The notes under the pieces were generated by a model that was given only the letters and a program-made list of their open reading frames with translations, ran no database searches and had not been told where the DNA came from. A stretch of DNA of 64,000 nucleotides from Toxonevra muliebris (taxonomy: Eukaryota; Arthropoda; Insecta; Diptera; Pallopteridae), in NCBI GenBank assembly GCA_963691655.1, contig OY829328.1:8894204-8958203 (forward strand), written 5' to 3'. Below are positions 50,406 through 61,517 of this stretch, piece by piece. Every line of letters starts with the position of its first letter. The stretch's first letter is position 1. The translations under genes and the position numbers were made by a program.

Positions 50406-51279
50406 CCACCTTGATCAAAAAGTTCCCGGAATAACCACCGAGTGGCGCTCCCATCGTTCCGATTTGAGTTCTGTTTTTGTTAAGTTTGTACATCTGTTGT
50501 TGATGTATTCTCTAAATCTTAGCGTCATAGCTTGACATTTGCAGAAGTTACGTAGCCAAGAGTACATTTATCTCGATGTGTGTTGGCGATTTTTTACAAT
50601 TTTATTAAATTGTATTGTATTAAATTTTGCTTAAAAAACGGATTTAATGATGCGCTAACGTTAGAATGTTGGAAAAGTGTTTCGGCAACGATTCTCTAAA
50701 GAAAACGGTGGTTTACCAGTGGCACGAGCGGTTCAAAAGTGGTCGTGAGTCAATCGAAGATGATGAACGCAGTGGCAGACCATCGACATCGAAAACCGAC
50801 GAAAACGTTGATAAATTAAAAGAAATTTTGGTCAATAACCGCAAATTAACCATCAGAGAGTATTATTATTATAGAACTGTGGACAGAAAACTCGTGGATT
50901 TTGCACCATGATAACGCACCGCCGCACAGTGCCATCATTACTCGTAATTTTTTGATGAAAATGCAACAAATACCATCCAACAGCCACCGAATTCACCTGA
51001 TTTGGCTTTCTGTGACTTTTTTCTGTTCAATCGAGTTAAAAAACCATTACGGGGAACGCGTTTCAGCAGCCAAGAGGAAGTAATGGAAAAATCGCAGGAA
51101 GCACTGATTGACATACCGAAAACCGAATATAAAAAATGTTTCGAGGATTGGATCAAGCGCTGGCATAAGTGTGTTGCAGTCGATGGAGATTACTTTGAAG
51201 GGGACAATATAGATTTAGATGAATAAACTTGTATTTTTAATTTTCTGAATAAATTCCAGGAACTTTTTGATTAAGGTGG
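50406..51279 (+). mobile_element. Internally deleted mariner element with intact ends
   Basis: The left end CCACCTTGATCAAAAAGTTC and the right end read inverted, CCACCTTAATCAAAAAGTTC, match at 19 of 20 positions. TA flanks both sides (50404-50405 and 51280-51281). At 874 bases it is well short of a typical mariner (about 1.3 kb), because the centre of the transposase is missing. With both ends and the TA duplication kept, it could still be moved by a transposase supplied elsewhere. Confidence 0.88.
50619..51226 (+). pseudogene. Mariner transposase, deleted and frameshifted
   Basis: KFCLKNGF and, after a one-base shift at about 50665, MLEKCFGNDSLKKTVVYQWH then GRESIEDDERSGRPSTS give the helix-turn-helix N-terminus. 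At about 50865 the frame jumps from TIREYYYY to the middle of the catalytic domain, and the block with the first catalytic Asp is absent. HHDNAPPHSA (50901-50932) keeps the second Asp. After another shift near 50970, PDLAFCDFFLF keeps the third. The C-terminus is intact to the stop at 51224-51226 and ends CFEDWIKRWHKC, then GDYFEG. The motif order and DNAPPH signature define a mariner DD34D transposase. Confidence 0.85.
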
Positions 51280-52593
51280 TATGTAGTTTTAAAGTTTTTT
51301 ACTCTTTCATTTGACAAAATGTTTGAATATATGAATTTCTAAAAGCTCCAATATTTCCAGTACAGTAAAAACGTACATACAAACATATATACAAATGTAA
51401 ACATTAAGGCGCTTCACGAAAAAATGATGATGCCATTCCATAGTTTTGGAAATTTTCACAAAATAAACCACGATTCATTTTTCGGAGAGATAGCAAACTT
51501 TTTTTTTTATATGGGGCCTGAGGCGTCTTAATACACATGTGCATACCATAACAACCTTGACTTAGACTAAGAAATAGATACTAAAAATAACTTATTATTA
51601 TATACATTTAGAATGAGAATGGGAAAGCTAAAATATTTAATAGTATTATTGTAAATAAGCAGGAAGTGTAAAGACAAGTTAAAAAAAATACAAAACAACC
51701 GTAATAACGAGTAGAGCGAATGAATTAGAGTGAAACCATATTATTATCATGTTTACGCCCCAACGTAAAGTATTTGCTTGTTTACCAACAAAGCATGTTC
51801 TAAACGCACTTGCTTACTTACTCGTATTCTAAAACCACTTTGACTAAAATAGCCTTTAAAATTAATATTTAAATAATACTTTTAATTAATAAGTAAGGTA
51901 CTTATTTAGTTAACCATATTTAACAAGTCTAAAGAACTTTCAGAGTTTTAAACTGTTTTGTAATTGCTTGAATGTATTTGTGTAAGTTTATTGTAACTGA
52001 GTTAACAATCGAGATAAAATAAAAAAATTATGTAAGTCTCTTCTTTTTATTCATTTTCGAAATCCAACAGTAAACAAAATGTAATTTACCTTCAGTATTT
52101 AAATTGCACAAAATATCTAAAATATTTCAAAGACAATCCTAATCAAATCAATCAAACTCAAATTAATTTTTAAAATGTACATTTGACTTCTTGGAATCTT
52201 GGAACTTAATGTTATCTTGGATTTAAATATTATTTACATCTGGAAAAGTTCAAAATGAACATAAAATTTTAAATATGCTCTTTACAAAATATGTGTAGAT
52301 AAACGTTTATTACATTTTTGTAAAATTTTACAGCAGTCGGTTTTTGATAATTACAAAACACAAAAAATTTATTAATTCTAGTTAGAAGAACAAGGTTTGG
52401 ATATGTCGATGCATTTAGAAATCATTACAACAGCTATGGTAGGAAAGAAAGGAAAAATGGGGCACTGTAGCCCGCAATCTTTTATCCGAGTCCCCAGTCC
52501 TGTTTTAACTTTGTGAGTAAAAAGCATCTAGACAGCGAAACGCGTAAGAATATGAACCCATAAAAAGTTGAATGCCGAAAAACTGCACCCACC

Positions 52594-52800
52594 TTGAAGA
52601 TGAATACGCGTAGTGGTCACACATCTCCCGCTGTACGCGTACGGCCAGCTGCTGAAGAGGTGTTCGACTACCACCATCGACGAAAAAATCTGGAGTTCGC
52701 CAACAGTGTTACGATGCTACTAAAGCAAAACACAATGCAGTCATTTGCAATAGTAGCTGCTAAGGAACGACAAGGAGTTAGGCACAACAGAAATGATTAG
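52594..52800 (+). other. Unrecognised 68-codon frame in a GC-richer patch
   Basis: The frame begins MKMNTRSGHTSPAVRVRPAA and includes FDYHHRRKNLEFAN, ending at TAG 52798. The bases are clearly less AT-rich than the flanks (CGCTGTACGCGTACGGCC). It has no acceptor or donor that clearly joins it to anything. It could be a scrap of a transposon or an exon of an unknown gene. Confidence 0.2.
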
Positions 52801-53070
52801 AGATGACTTAAACGACACAATGCCTAATTTTGGTATTCCTGGGAAGCTCTTTAGACTTAGCAAATGATAGCCACCGCAGTGAAAATTGGAGCTGATCTCC
52901 TCCCACCATTTAATACTAAACGAGATTTCAGATAATCAGATGATTTATTCTATTGAAGCAATAAGTTTGTTGCTTAAATCTTTTTTTTGTATTCGATAGA
53001 TTTTTAAATATTTTTCAACTTGATTACAAATCCATTCGTTGGCAATTGGCAATTGTTCTGAACGAATTGT

Positions 53071-53340
53071 GGTTGCCGTGACCTCTTAGTGCATTGGAGT
53101 GTTACGCAGGGTGCTCGGGTTCGTTGCTCAGCACAAGCAATAATAAAAAATATAAAATAAACATTGGCTGGCAGTGGCAAACCTCCACGAGTAAAAATTT
53201 CCTAAGAAAAGCTTTCCATTTCACCGTTCGGATTCGGCATTAAACTGTAGGCCTCTTTCATTCGTGTACACATATATATCACACAACATGAATGTAGGGG
53301 AAAACTCGACCTAGGCTCTCCATGGGATGTTGTGGGATAA
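53071..53340 (+). mobile_element. SINE family 2, near full-length copy
   Basis: The head is TTGCCGTGACCTC, TTAGTGCATTGGAG and GGGTGCTCGGGTTCG, followed by GGCTGGCAGTGGCAAACCTC, CACCGTTCGGATTCGGC and ATTAAACTGTAGG. It ends at CTCCATGGGATGTTGTGGG. A B-box mutation (GGTTCGTTGC) and scattered differences suggest an old, inactive copy. No target duplication is obvious. Confidence 0.55.
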
Positions 53341-54802
53341 AAGAAAAAGAGATGCGGCCTAATGTGTTTCAAACTATGTTCGAAAACTTGTAAACGATAA
53401 CCCAAAGAAAGTTCTCACATTTATGGCTATTAAAATGCATATAGAATAATAATAAATCATTTTTATTCCGGTTTTGGATTGCTTTAACATTGAAATTTTT
53501 CGTAGTAAAAAGGAATAAGCCTCAGGCGCTCCAAAACTTTTAAAGTCTTTCATAAGATAATGTGATTTTTTATTCAGATTTTTAGCATATTTTCAGACTT
53601 ACCTTTAAATTTAGCTTTTGTGCGTGGATGACTGACTATCTTTGTGAATGTGTGTTGAATTCAATTGTTGCCTTTTTACAGAGCAGAATAATTAATTTGC
53701 AAAACTTAATTTAATGTTTCTGTTGCGTATACGCCTGGATGCACGCGTTTCTCCTTCTACTGTAGACTAAAGTCACGAAAATTAAGTGAAAATGTTTTGT
53801 TTTCCAACCGTTTTGATTTTTAATTAAATGCTAAATTATTTGTTTTTTTATTTGAATAAACATTATAAATTCTCTTTTTGTGTGAAATTTTTACGCTGCA
53901 ATTTTTGTGTTTTTTTTTTAGTTTCAGCTTTTTTTGTTTTTTTCTTTAGCTTTTTGTAGCTATTATGTTTTTTATTGTAATTTTTGAACACAGCTGCTTT
54001 GTGGTTTTTAGTTTGAGTTGTTGTAGACACAATTAATTTCACTTTTTTCCTTGCAGTTGTTGTTGTTGCTGCTGCTGTATCCGTAACTGTTGCTATTACT
54101 GTTACCGTTGTGTTGCCAACAGGTTTTTTCTTCACTGTTTTTTTTTCTTTATTATTATTTTCTTGTTGATTGTGCGTTTAAAATATTGATTTTTAGTTTT
54201 TTTTTTAAGGCTGCGTAACTTTAAAGAAACAAGAAAATATAAATTTTCTTATATTTCTTTTAAAAAAATCGTTGCACACCAATTTAAGCAAAGTATAAGA
54301 AATAATGAATTTTTTTTCAGCTTTTTATAATTTATAGGTTTTTCTGCAATTTTCACTAACTAGAAAATTTGAAAATTTTCTTTCTTGCACAACAACATGC
54401 AGATTTTTTTGCTATTGCACAACATTTATCAAAAAATAAAGAAGAGAGAAAACCGAAAAACAATCACAAATACAATACAGCAAAAACAAATTCACACGTT
54501 AGGTTTTCGTTTTCAGCACCTGTCTGTCTGTCTGTCGCTAGCTTTATTGCTCTTCTACTTCTGCTTCACTTTAAATTTTCCTTCTATTTTACTTTACACA
54601 CTCAAATGTTAAGTTTAACTTTTAGCTGGAATTTAATTGACGAAAATAATCAAATCAAAAATTAGCTAATCTTGTTGTTGTTTAATATACACGACACAAC
54701 GCGACAGCAGCAACCAGAAAACCACCCAAAAACCAAACGCACTCAACGACTTTCGCGACTCAACTGTTGCGGCAGCGCCAGTCCCAGCAAGTGGCCACTC
54801 AC

Positions 54803-54960
54803 CGTTCATTATTTTTTCTTCATTTTCGTCTTCGTCTTTGTCTTCGACTTTGTCTTCGTTTTCATCTTTATCTTCGTCTTTTTATCGTTCGTTTATTAGT
54901 TCATTCATTCGTTCGTTGGCTCGTTTGGTACCGTTCGGTGGTAGGAATAATTCCATGGCT
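54803..54960 (-). other. Candidate non-coding first exon (5' UTR) of the exp-like gene
   Basis: The ATG exon at 21230 needs an upstream non-coding exon. Read on the minus strand, this less AT-rich stretch ends in AACG|GTGAGTGG, a strong donor consensus. Upstream of it are GAAGAC/AAAGAC repeats and a GC-richer patch (CACCGAACGGTACC). The donor GT is at 54802-54801. The exon start is not defined, and 54960 is only where the richer patch begins. Small ATGs are present but none opens a long frame, which fits a UTR. Without transcripts the link to exp is inference. A weaker donor at about 45375 (AAAAG|GTGAGAGG) is an alternative. Confidence 0.3.
54815..54890 (+). repeat. TTCGTC-type hexanucleotide tract
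   Basis: Runs of TTCGTCTTCGTC, TTTGTCTTCGAC and TTCATCTTTATC extend over about 75 bases. They form the pyrimidine side of the candidate exp 5' exon, where the minus strand reads GAAGAC repeats. Confidence 0.7.
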
Positions 54961-56186
54961 AACTTGACTTATTTTTATTTATTCATGTCATAAGTGTTTC
55001 TACTTTGATTTGCTTCTTTTTGTTAGCTCATTTCATTTGAGCCAAGCTTTCGATACTCGGAGAAGAGATGCATACAAAAACAAAGAGATTAAAGCCAAAA
55101 AGCTTTTTCACTATAAATAATCATGTAGTTTTCGGCTCTTTACAAAATGTGTGCATAAAAATGTTTACTAAATATTTACAAACAATTTGTGGCATTCTCT
55201 TTGCGCTCTCCAGTTAAATTTATAATCTTTATTTTTGGAAATCTAAGAGGAAATGTCTTAATTTTAGACACTAGATGTGGTATTAAATTTTTTTTTTCAC
55301 AGAAATCGATGATTCAAATATCAAGTTCCTTAGTGAAATCTTTCGTTCGAGGTTAAAGAAAAATATGAATTATTCAATTTTGTATTGCATTAGAATTCCA
55401 TTAGTTAAGAGTATAACCTGCAGTGTTTCAAAACAGGCAATCCTAACAATTCTGCTCAATTTTCAATTAAATTATGTATGCCGAATATTTCGTTATTTTA
55501 AGCAATATAAGTATTAAGTCGAAATAAAGTTTCACATAATTTTGAAGTGTTTCACTAGGTATACCATTCAGGAGATAAATCTTAACTTGCCCTATTGGGT
55601 AGTAGTTACCACACCAAATTTGAACTAGGATTTTGACATTTTGGTATTTTGGTTGCTCTGTTTCGGAAATTTTTTTTTCAACACATTTTTATTCAAAATT
55701 TTGAAAAATAAAAAATATGCAAAATTTTATGGTTTTATTTCGAAATCAAAAATAGTTTTGACTTTCTTTTTCAAAAAGGAACTTCTTCTCTTTGGGTCAA
55801 AAGAAAACTTAGGGCTTTTCCTTTGAGAGTCCTTAGGCTCAAAAGTGAGCTGAGACTTCTTCATCTATCAATGGGAATCATGAGAACAGGGACACTACAA
55901 CGTTCGAGAGCTAGCGTCATTAGTGTTTCTAGTTACTCGACGTTCATTTTCATAGATAAACAAGTTTTAACCCACTATATGTTTAAGTTTGAAAAACACT
56001 TTTAAGAACACATTTAGAGGTGAAAAATACTCATTATGGTGGGAGCTAATGGGTTAATACATTCGAGGCAAATGTTCTACGAAAAAATATATTGTAAGCT
56101 ACTAAACGCACAAACAATCTCAGATGCAAACTTAACAAGTTGTCTTATGGTTTATTATACTTAATTTGTTAGAAATGGGCAAAACT

Positions 56187-56504
56187 TTAGGCATGCATAA
56201 CACGAAAATTGGAGCTAACTTTACAAAGCCCTCTCGGGATTTTATTACTGTATACGTATACTTTCAACCTATGCAAACGGATCTCGGTTCGGATTCCATG
56301 ACTTTGAATTTGTTGCACAGTGTAATATTTAATCCTTGCCTCAAATATTCCTACTCTGGTTCTTTCGTTCGTTAGAGAACCGTCTGTGTACAATGTCTTA
56401 TATATTTCAGATATATCTCGGTTTTGAATAGAACTAAACTTGAGCTTGAGTCTCTCTAGAATATATATCAAACTTCTTTCCATTAAACCATCCTCTTGCT
56501 CCAA
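56187..56504 (-). pseudogene. LINE fragment: start of RNase H
   Basis: The frame contains IYKTLYTDGSLTNERTRVGI followed by FEARIKYYTVQ. This is the first catalytic segment of LINE RNase H (YTDGSxTxxxxxxG, with the Asp intact). The rest of the frame has no recognisable RNase H motifs. A SINE copy starts within 20 bases of its upstream end (56519), so the SINE may have inserted into this LINE. Confidence 0.45.
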
Positions 56505-56518
56505 ATAGGACTACTACT

Positions 56519-56803
56519 ATTATGGCACAACAGCCCATGGAGAGCTTTTCGCATCCATCCATGTTGTGTGAGTTATATTTATACACGAATGGAAGGGACC
56601 TACAGTTTTATAGCGAGTCCGAACGGCGAAGTGAAAAGCTTTTCATAGTCATATTTTTTTACTCTTGGAGGTTTGCCATTGCCGGCCAAAAGGTGGTGCC
56701 GTGTAGAAAAATTTGTATTTTCTATTTTTAATTTTTGAGCGTGCCGAGATATGAACCCGGGCACCTCTGCGCAGCAGTCCAACACACGCACCACTAGGAT
56801 AGT
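56519..56803 (-). mobile_element. SINE family 2, full-length copy with trinucleotide tail
   Basis: On the minus strand the head (GTGTTGGACTGCTGCGCAGA, then GCCCGGGTTCATATCTCGG) is followed by the body (CACTTCGCCGTTCGGACTCG, CTGTAGGTCCCTTCCATTCG). The 3' end is CATGGGCTGTTGTGCCATAA and then TAGTAGTAG. It abuts the LINE fragment 56187-56504. The trinucleotide tail and the terminal hexamer are shared with the copy at 61106. Confidence 0.6.
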
Positions 56804-58469
56804 AACAAAAAAATATAAAAATTCAACAACCCTCCAACATATCTATTAGTTTTTCTGTGTATCTAATTATTCGGCCAAACAGTTTAAGTGAAGATGAAAG
56901 CAAATTAACATCAAATCAGTCACAGTATTATAACCCGTGATTTACATATGTATAAACATTATTCCCTGTTAAAGTACATACACATACATATACGATACAT
57001 ATGCACACTTGTAAATATTAAACTATTCTACTGAACGCTTTTATTATATAAAATACTCGTATATGAAATACAAGTATTTGGCGCCATCAATTTAAAACAA
57101 TTTCATCTTCCTCTCTCGTTAAAGTTTCGTTCCAATCTAAACTGCAAAAAAAAAACAATGAACTTGTTAAACTTTACGCATTTTATTTTTTAATTAATTA
57201 TATGATCATCTAGCAAAAAGTTGTGAGGAAGAGATGTGATCGAATATTTTAGATGCTGCCGACAAGAGCGAAAAAGTAAAAAACAAATCGTCGTACACAC
57301 ACAAATCAACGCACACACATACATTCAATATAATTAAGCCAATAATTTTTACAAAATTTCTACTGATTTACATATATTAATCATAAATCTTTAAGCAACT
57401 AAAGATAATATATAAACAAAGCTTTCTTCTTCTTACAGAGCAATGTAAATTGCATCATCATCTCTATCACCATCATAATTATTACCATGATAATGATCAT
57501 TATTAGATTATCAACTACGACATTGACATATGCGAAAGAAAGAAACCGAAACAAAAACATCAAGCCAGTTAGACGGGCAGACATGTTGATAGAAAATGAA
57601 GCACAGCAGCATTAGTAAAAAGAAGCTCCTCATAGCAAATTAATTTTAAACAAATAACTGTAATTTCTGACTTAAGATTCTAATGACATTGTGAAGGTCA
57701 AAGTTTTGGCCTGCAGCGGCACTCAAATTAACAACAACTGCCAAATTCGTCTTTGTGAATATGTACATATTTATAAAATATAAAAAGTTTTATTATATTT
57801 TTAATTTCTTATTGATGTATCGAACTTTATTTTTGAAACCTGAAAATGCGCTTTTTGCGTATTTCTGTTCTTCTGATTGTTGCTAATCAATATTCCATCA
57901 TTTGTGTACTAATGAATTTGTGTAGGAAGATTTGGCATAGGTAAATATGAACATTAAAGTTTACTAACAAAAAACTAGAATTTGTAGATTAACAAAAATT
58001 GAACCTTCCTGAAATATTAAGAAATGGATTAATTGATATTAATTATTAAATAAATGTTCTTTTTAAGACTAAGATCTAAACTGTAGATTTAACTTTGTCA
58101 TAAAACTTAACTGGCTAAGCTAAACCATTTCCATTAAATTATTGGGGCAGCCTTAGTTTATGATATTCAGCAGTGACCACATCTTCTTATTTGATATAAT
58201 TAAATTATAAAAAATTAAAAAGAATTGCTAATGCGGCATGCTAAAATACTCAAGAATTAATGCACAAGTTCATAAATATTTTATGTATGTACGAGTATTA
58301 GCATAAAATTCTCATTAAAAAGTATAAAGTTTAAATAAACTAACGTTTTTTAATTTTTTCTATAATAAAAATTCACTTTTCGCACTTTGCTTCATGGAAA
58401 TCGAATTAATACTTTGCAAGAACTGTACAAACATACATTAGTATTCATATTATTATATAAACTTATACC

Positions 58470-58955
58470 CCATAAGGGAGAATGGGACCCAAGTGAAACT
58501 AGTCTATTCGATTGGTCAACATTCTGCTTTCTTCTTGAAGAAAACATTAACCACTCTAAGGAGTCTATAAAAAGATCCCAAAATCTGGACTTCGAATCAA
58601 GCGAAACGAATAATATGAGTAAATAAAGCTTTCTAAGACAGTTGACTCCTAAAAGAAAATTTTTCTCATAGTAAATTCACTTGGTAGAGGGAGAAAGTGG
58701 GGCAATTAATGGAGCAAAATTTAAAGGCGACTGACTAACAACATACAGCAAAGAGTTGAGAAGGGCTAAAAGAGCAATTTGGGAGAATTACTGTGAGAGC
58801 AGCTTCCCACTATAACAAGACGCCAAAAATATTTAGCGAAGAATTTCAGTGAGACAAATGGAATCTAAGCAATGAAAAAGTTAGATGGAACTTTTACCAA
58901 TAATCCAGAGGAAACGGTACAGCCCTTTCTGAACACTCACTTTACCAGATGTGTT
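58470..58955 (+). pseudogene. LINE fragment: linker between endonuclease and reverse transcriptase
   Basis: YSKELRRAKRAIWENYCESS (58744-58803) followed, after a stop, by MKKLDGTFTNNPEETVQPFL and NTHFTRC matches the region between the endonuclease and RT domains of LOA-type elements (RKELRKAKRxSWxxFC, then DGTxTxxxEExLxxLLxTHFPG). The frame upstream (SLFDWSTFCFLLEEN) looks like the TDWxxFxxxL segment just before it. The RT domain itself is missing downstream. Confidence 0.5.
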
Positions 58956-59363
58956 ATGCAGTTATGAAAAAATTTTCATAAAATTTCAGTTTTTCGTGTG
59001 TTTTGGTAGATTTTCATTTCAAAATACACTAAAAATTTTCATCCAAAACTCCTAAACTGCCATAATTCGTGTAGAAAAGCAAACCTGACTTGACCCGAAA
59101 AACTTTTCTACAGATTCATGATTAGTGGCCAAAATTATCCTGAAGCGTTGAATTACAAGAAATCGGTCAGAAAATGAAAGTTTATGTAATCGAACCAGTC
59201 TTTGTGGTGCTGGCCAGTTACAATTTTCTAACGGTTATTTTTCTATGTTATTCGGTGACTTATCCATTGCTGTAAATCGCCCCTATCTCCCCTTATACTA
59301 TATACGAACAATGTATAACTTGCTCGAATGAGAAAATATTTTCAAAATCAAAGTAAATATCAA

Positions 59364-59420
59364 CTGACAGTGCTAATAATAATAATAATAACAATAACAA
59401 TATCAAAAACAACAACAAAA
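59364..59420 (+). repeat. AAT/AAC trinucleotide tract
   Basis: AATAATAATAATAATAACAA is followed by CAACAACAAAAATAATA. Many shorter AAC/TTG tracts, for example 2228-2275 and 26520-26560, occur throughout, as is usual in fly introns. Confidence 0.7.
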
Positions 59421-59861
59421 ATAATATGCTGCTCTCAAACTCTGATATTGCCAACAATAATCAAAGCAACAACAACCATACATAGTAGTAGTCTACCACT
59501 AAATGGCAGGCAAAAGCAAAAGTAGAAAAAAAGAAGAAGAAGAACATTAATAATAATCTATGCATAAAAATATATAAGTTCAGAAAATTAATACACACAA
59601 ATGCATTTGAACAGCAAAATTAATGAATTTTTAATGTTTAATTGCTTAATTTATGATGTTGTGTTTTTTTTTTTTATTTTTCTTATATTTTTAATATTTC
59701 TGCTGGCTTACTTCCTTTGTTCATAATTTCTGATTTTATTGTTTATATTTTCAAAATGTCAGCTAACATTTTGTTAGATAAATGTGAACACAAATAAAAA
59801 CAACAACAAAAAATAAATAAATAAATAGAATGAAGTAATTTAGTAGTTCAGTAGACAGTGC

Positions 59862-59972
59862 ATGCATGCTTGATGATCGAGCAGACAAGCAGGCAGGTAG
59901 ACAAAATGGGAAAATGGCAGACAGGCAAGTAAACTATCAGACAGACTTGCCAACTGATAGACAGACAGACGT
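59862..59972 (+). repeat. CAGACA/CAGGCA imperfect tandem tract
   Basis: GCAGACAAGCAGGCAGGTAG, CAGACAGGCAAG, CAGACAGAC and TAGACAGACAGAC recur over about 110 bases with interruptions. A related CTGTCTGTCTGTCTGT tract lies at about 54520. Confidence 0.65.
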
Positions 59973-61105
59973 ACAGAAGTGGCTGCTGTCTAGTATGTCA
60001 CTAAACCAGTGCAATTGTTGTTCATGATTTGAAAATGCAAAAATGTGGAAATGAATTTGAAATGAAAATGAAATTGTTATTCTTGCATATATTTTTACAC
60101 ATGAATATGTGTGTTTATATATTGTTGCGAATCTAACAATGATGTGAATTAAAGAAATCAAAGAGCAGAAAATTAACATTTCAAATAAAAGAGAATACAA
60201 GCCACAGTCACATACAACAACGCAACACAATCTTGTAGTTCACGCTTGTTGCTCAAGTCTTTTGTTTTGCAGCATAAAGGCATTCTTTATCATTCCATAA
60301 AACTCATTTTCTAAATGGTCAATTTTTGTTTTTGTTTTTGTTTTCTATCCCAAGCATATGAAATATTATTTAATTGCAGCAGATATCTTTTTGAGTATTC
60401 ATTTCATTACCATTCAGTTCGTCCTCCAGTTCAGCAGTTATTGCTGACATTCTAATTTCCGTCCAGCAAATTATTTTATTTCCTCATACGAAAATTACAA
60501 AGTTTATTTTTTCTTCTTTTGCGGTGACGTGCCATTATGATGCAATGATTTTTTTAATTTTTTTTTTTTTTTTTTGCAAAAAATTGCCTAAATTGCATAA
60601 TAATCTGCAATGAATTTATGAATTGCCAAATTATTGTTGCTATGATGTATTCAACTTTACGCCAATATGCTACTGTGTTAATGAATGTCATAAATATATG
60701 TGTGAAAATATTTCGCAGCAGTATAAACACGAGTAGACGGAGTATAAAAACGTGTGAGTGTGATTTAAGTTTATAAATATTGATGCTAAAATGTTTTGAT
60801 TTTTTTTAATTAAAACCAAATCATTTTATATTTTCAAGAGCACATGAACATACATATGCACTATAGTATGTATGTACACATATGTGTAATTTATGGGAGT
60901 ATATCATTGAATTAATAAGTAATAAATAAAACATTTAATAATAGCGTATGTGTATATAAAACTCTACCACTTTAATGTTATAAAAAAGTAATCAAGTTTT
61001 TTTCTTTGGTTTTTTGTCTCATAAACTTTTTGTGATGTAACACAAGTAGATTGATTGCTAAATATTTTGAAATGAATTTCATTTTCCGCAAATATCACTG
61101 AATAC

Positions 61106-61252
61106 TGCTACTACTATTATTATGGCACATGTGTGAGTTATATTTATATACAAATAGAAGGGATCTAAAGTTTTATGCCGAGTCCGAACGACGAATTGAA
61201 AAGCTTTTCAAAGGCAATTTTGCCATTGTCAGTCCAACCCACTAACCACTAC
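61106..61252 (-). mobile_element. SINE family 2, internally deleted copy
   Basis: The tail (GTGCCATAATAATAGTAG) and the 3' body (CAATTCGTCGTTCGGACTCG) are present. The sequence then jumps from GGCAAAATTGCC straight to GTGGGTTGGACTGAC near the head. The B-box half of the head and the start of the body have therefore been lost in one deletion. Confidence 0.5.
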
Positions 61253-61517
61253 TTAATACTGTTGTAAAATTCCTCATACAGAATGTGGCAATCAGATTTT
61301 TGGTTGCTAAATTCTTCTTATGGAATTCCACATCGAGGGCTTATTTTCAATAGTTTATATCTGCAAAAACAGATTTTTTCTGGAGAGCGGAAAAACAATT
61401 TCATTCTCTTATTCTAAAAGTATTAAGTATTACAGGGTTGAAAACTACAAAATATAATTAATGAAATTCCCTTTATCATCGAATTTATTTATATTATCCT
61501 AACAATAAAAACCTTAA

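Larger units (their letters stand above)
51285..54800. other. AT-rich non-coding DNA
   Basis: It contains the frame at 52594 and the SINE at 53071. The minus frame at 53863-54135 is Lys/Thr-rich because it translates poly-T and TTG tracts, and is not a gene. The GC-richer CAACTGTTGCGGCAGCGCCA at about 54761 directly follows the candidate exp donor, so it would be the start of the first intron. Confidence 0.4.

Noticed and set aside
53863..54135. 90-residue Lys/Thr-rich minus frame
   Set aside because: The composition comes entirely from poly-T and TTG repeats on the plus strand.
54369..54967. Several overlapping 66-98-codon plus frames
   Set aside because: They fall in microsatellite DNA (CTGT, TTCGTC) and contradict one another in frame; none has a plausible domain.
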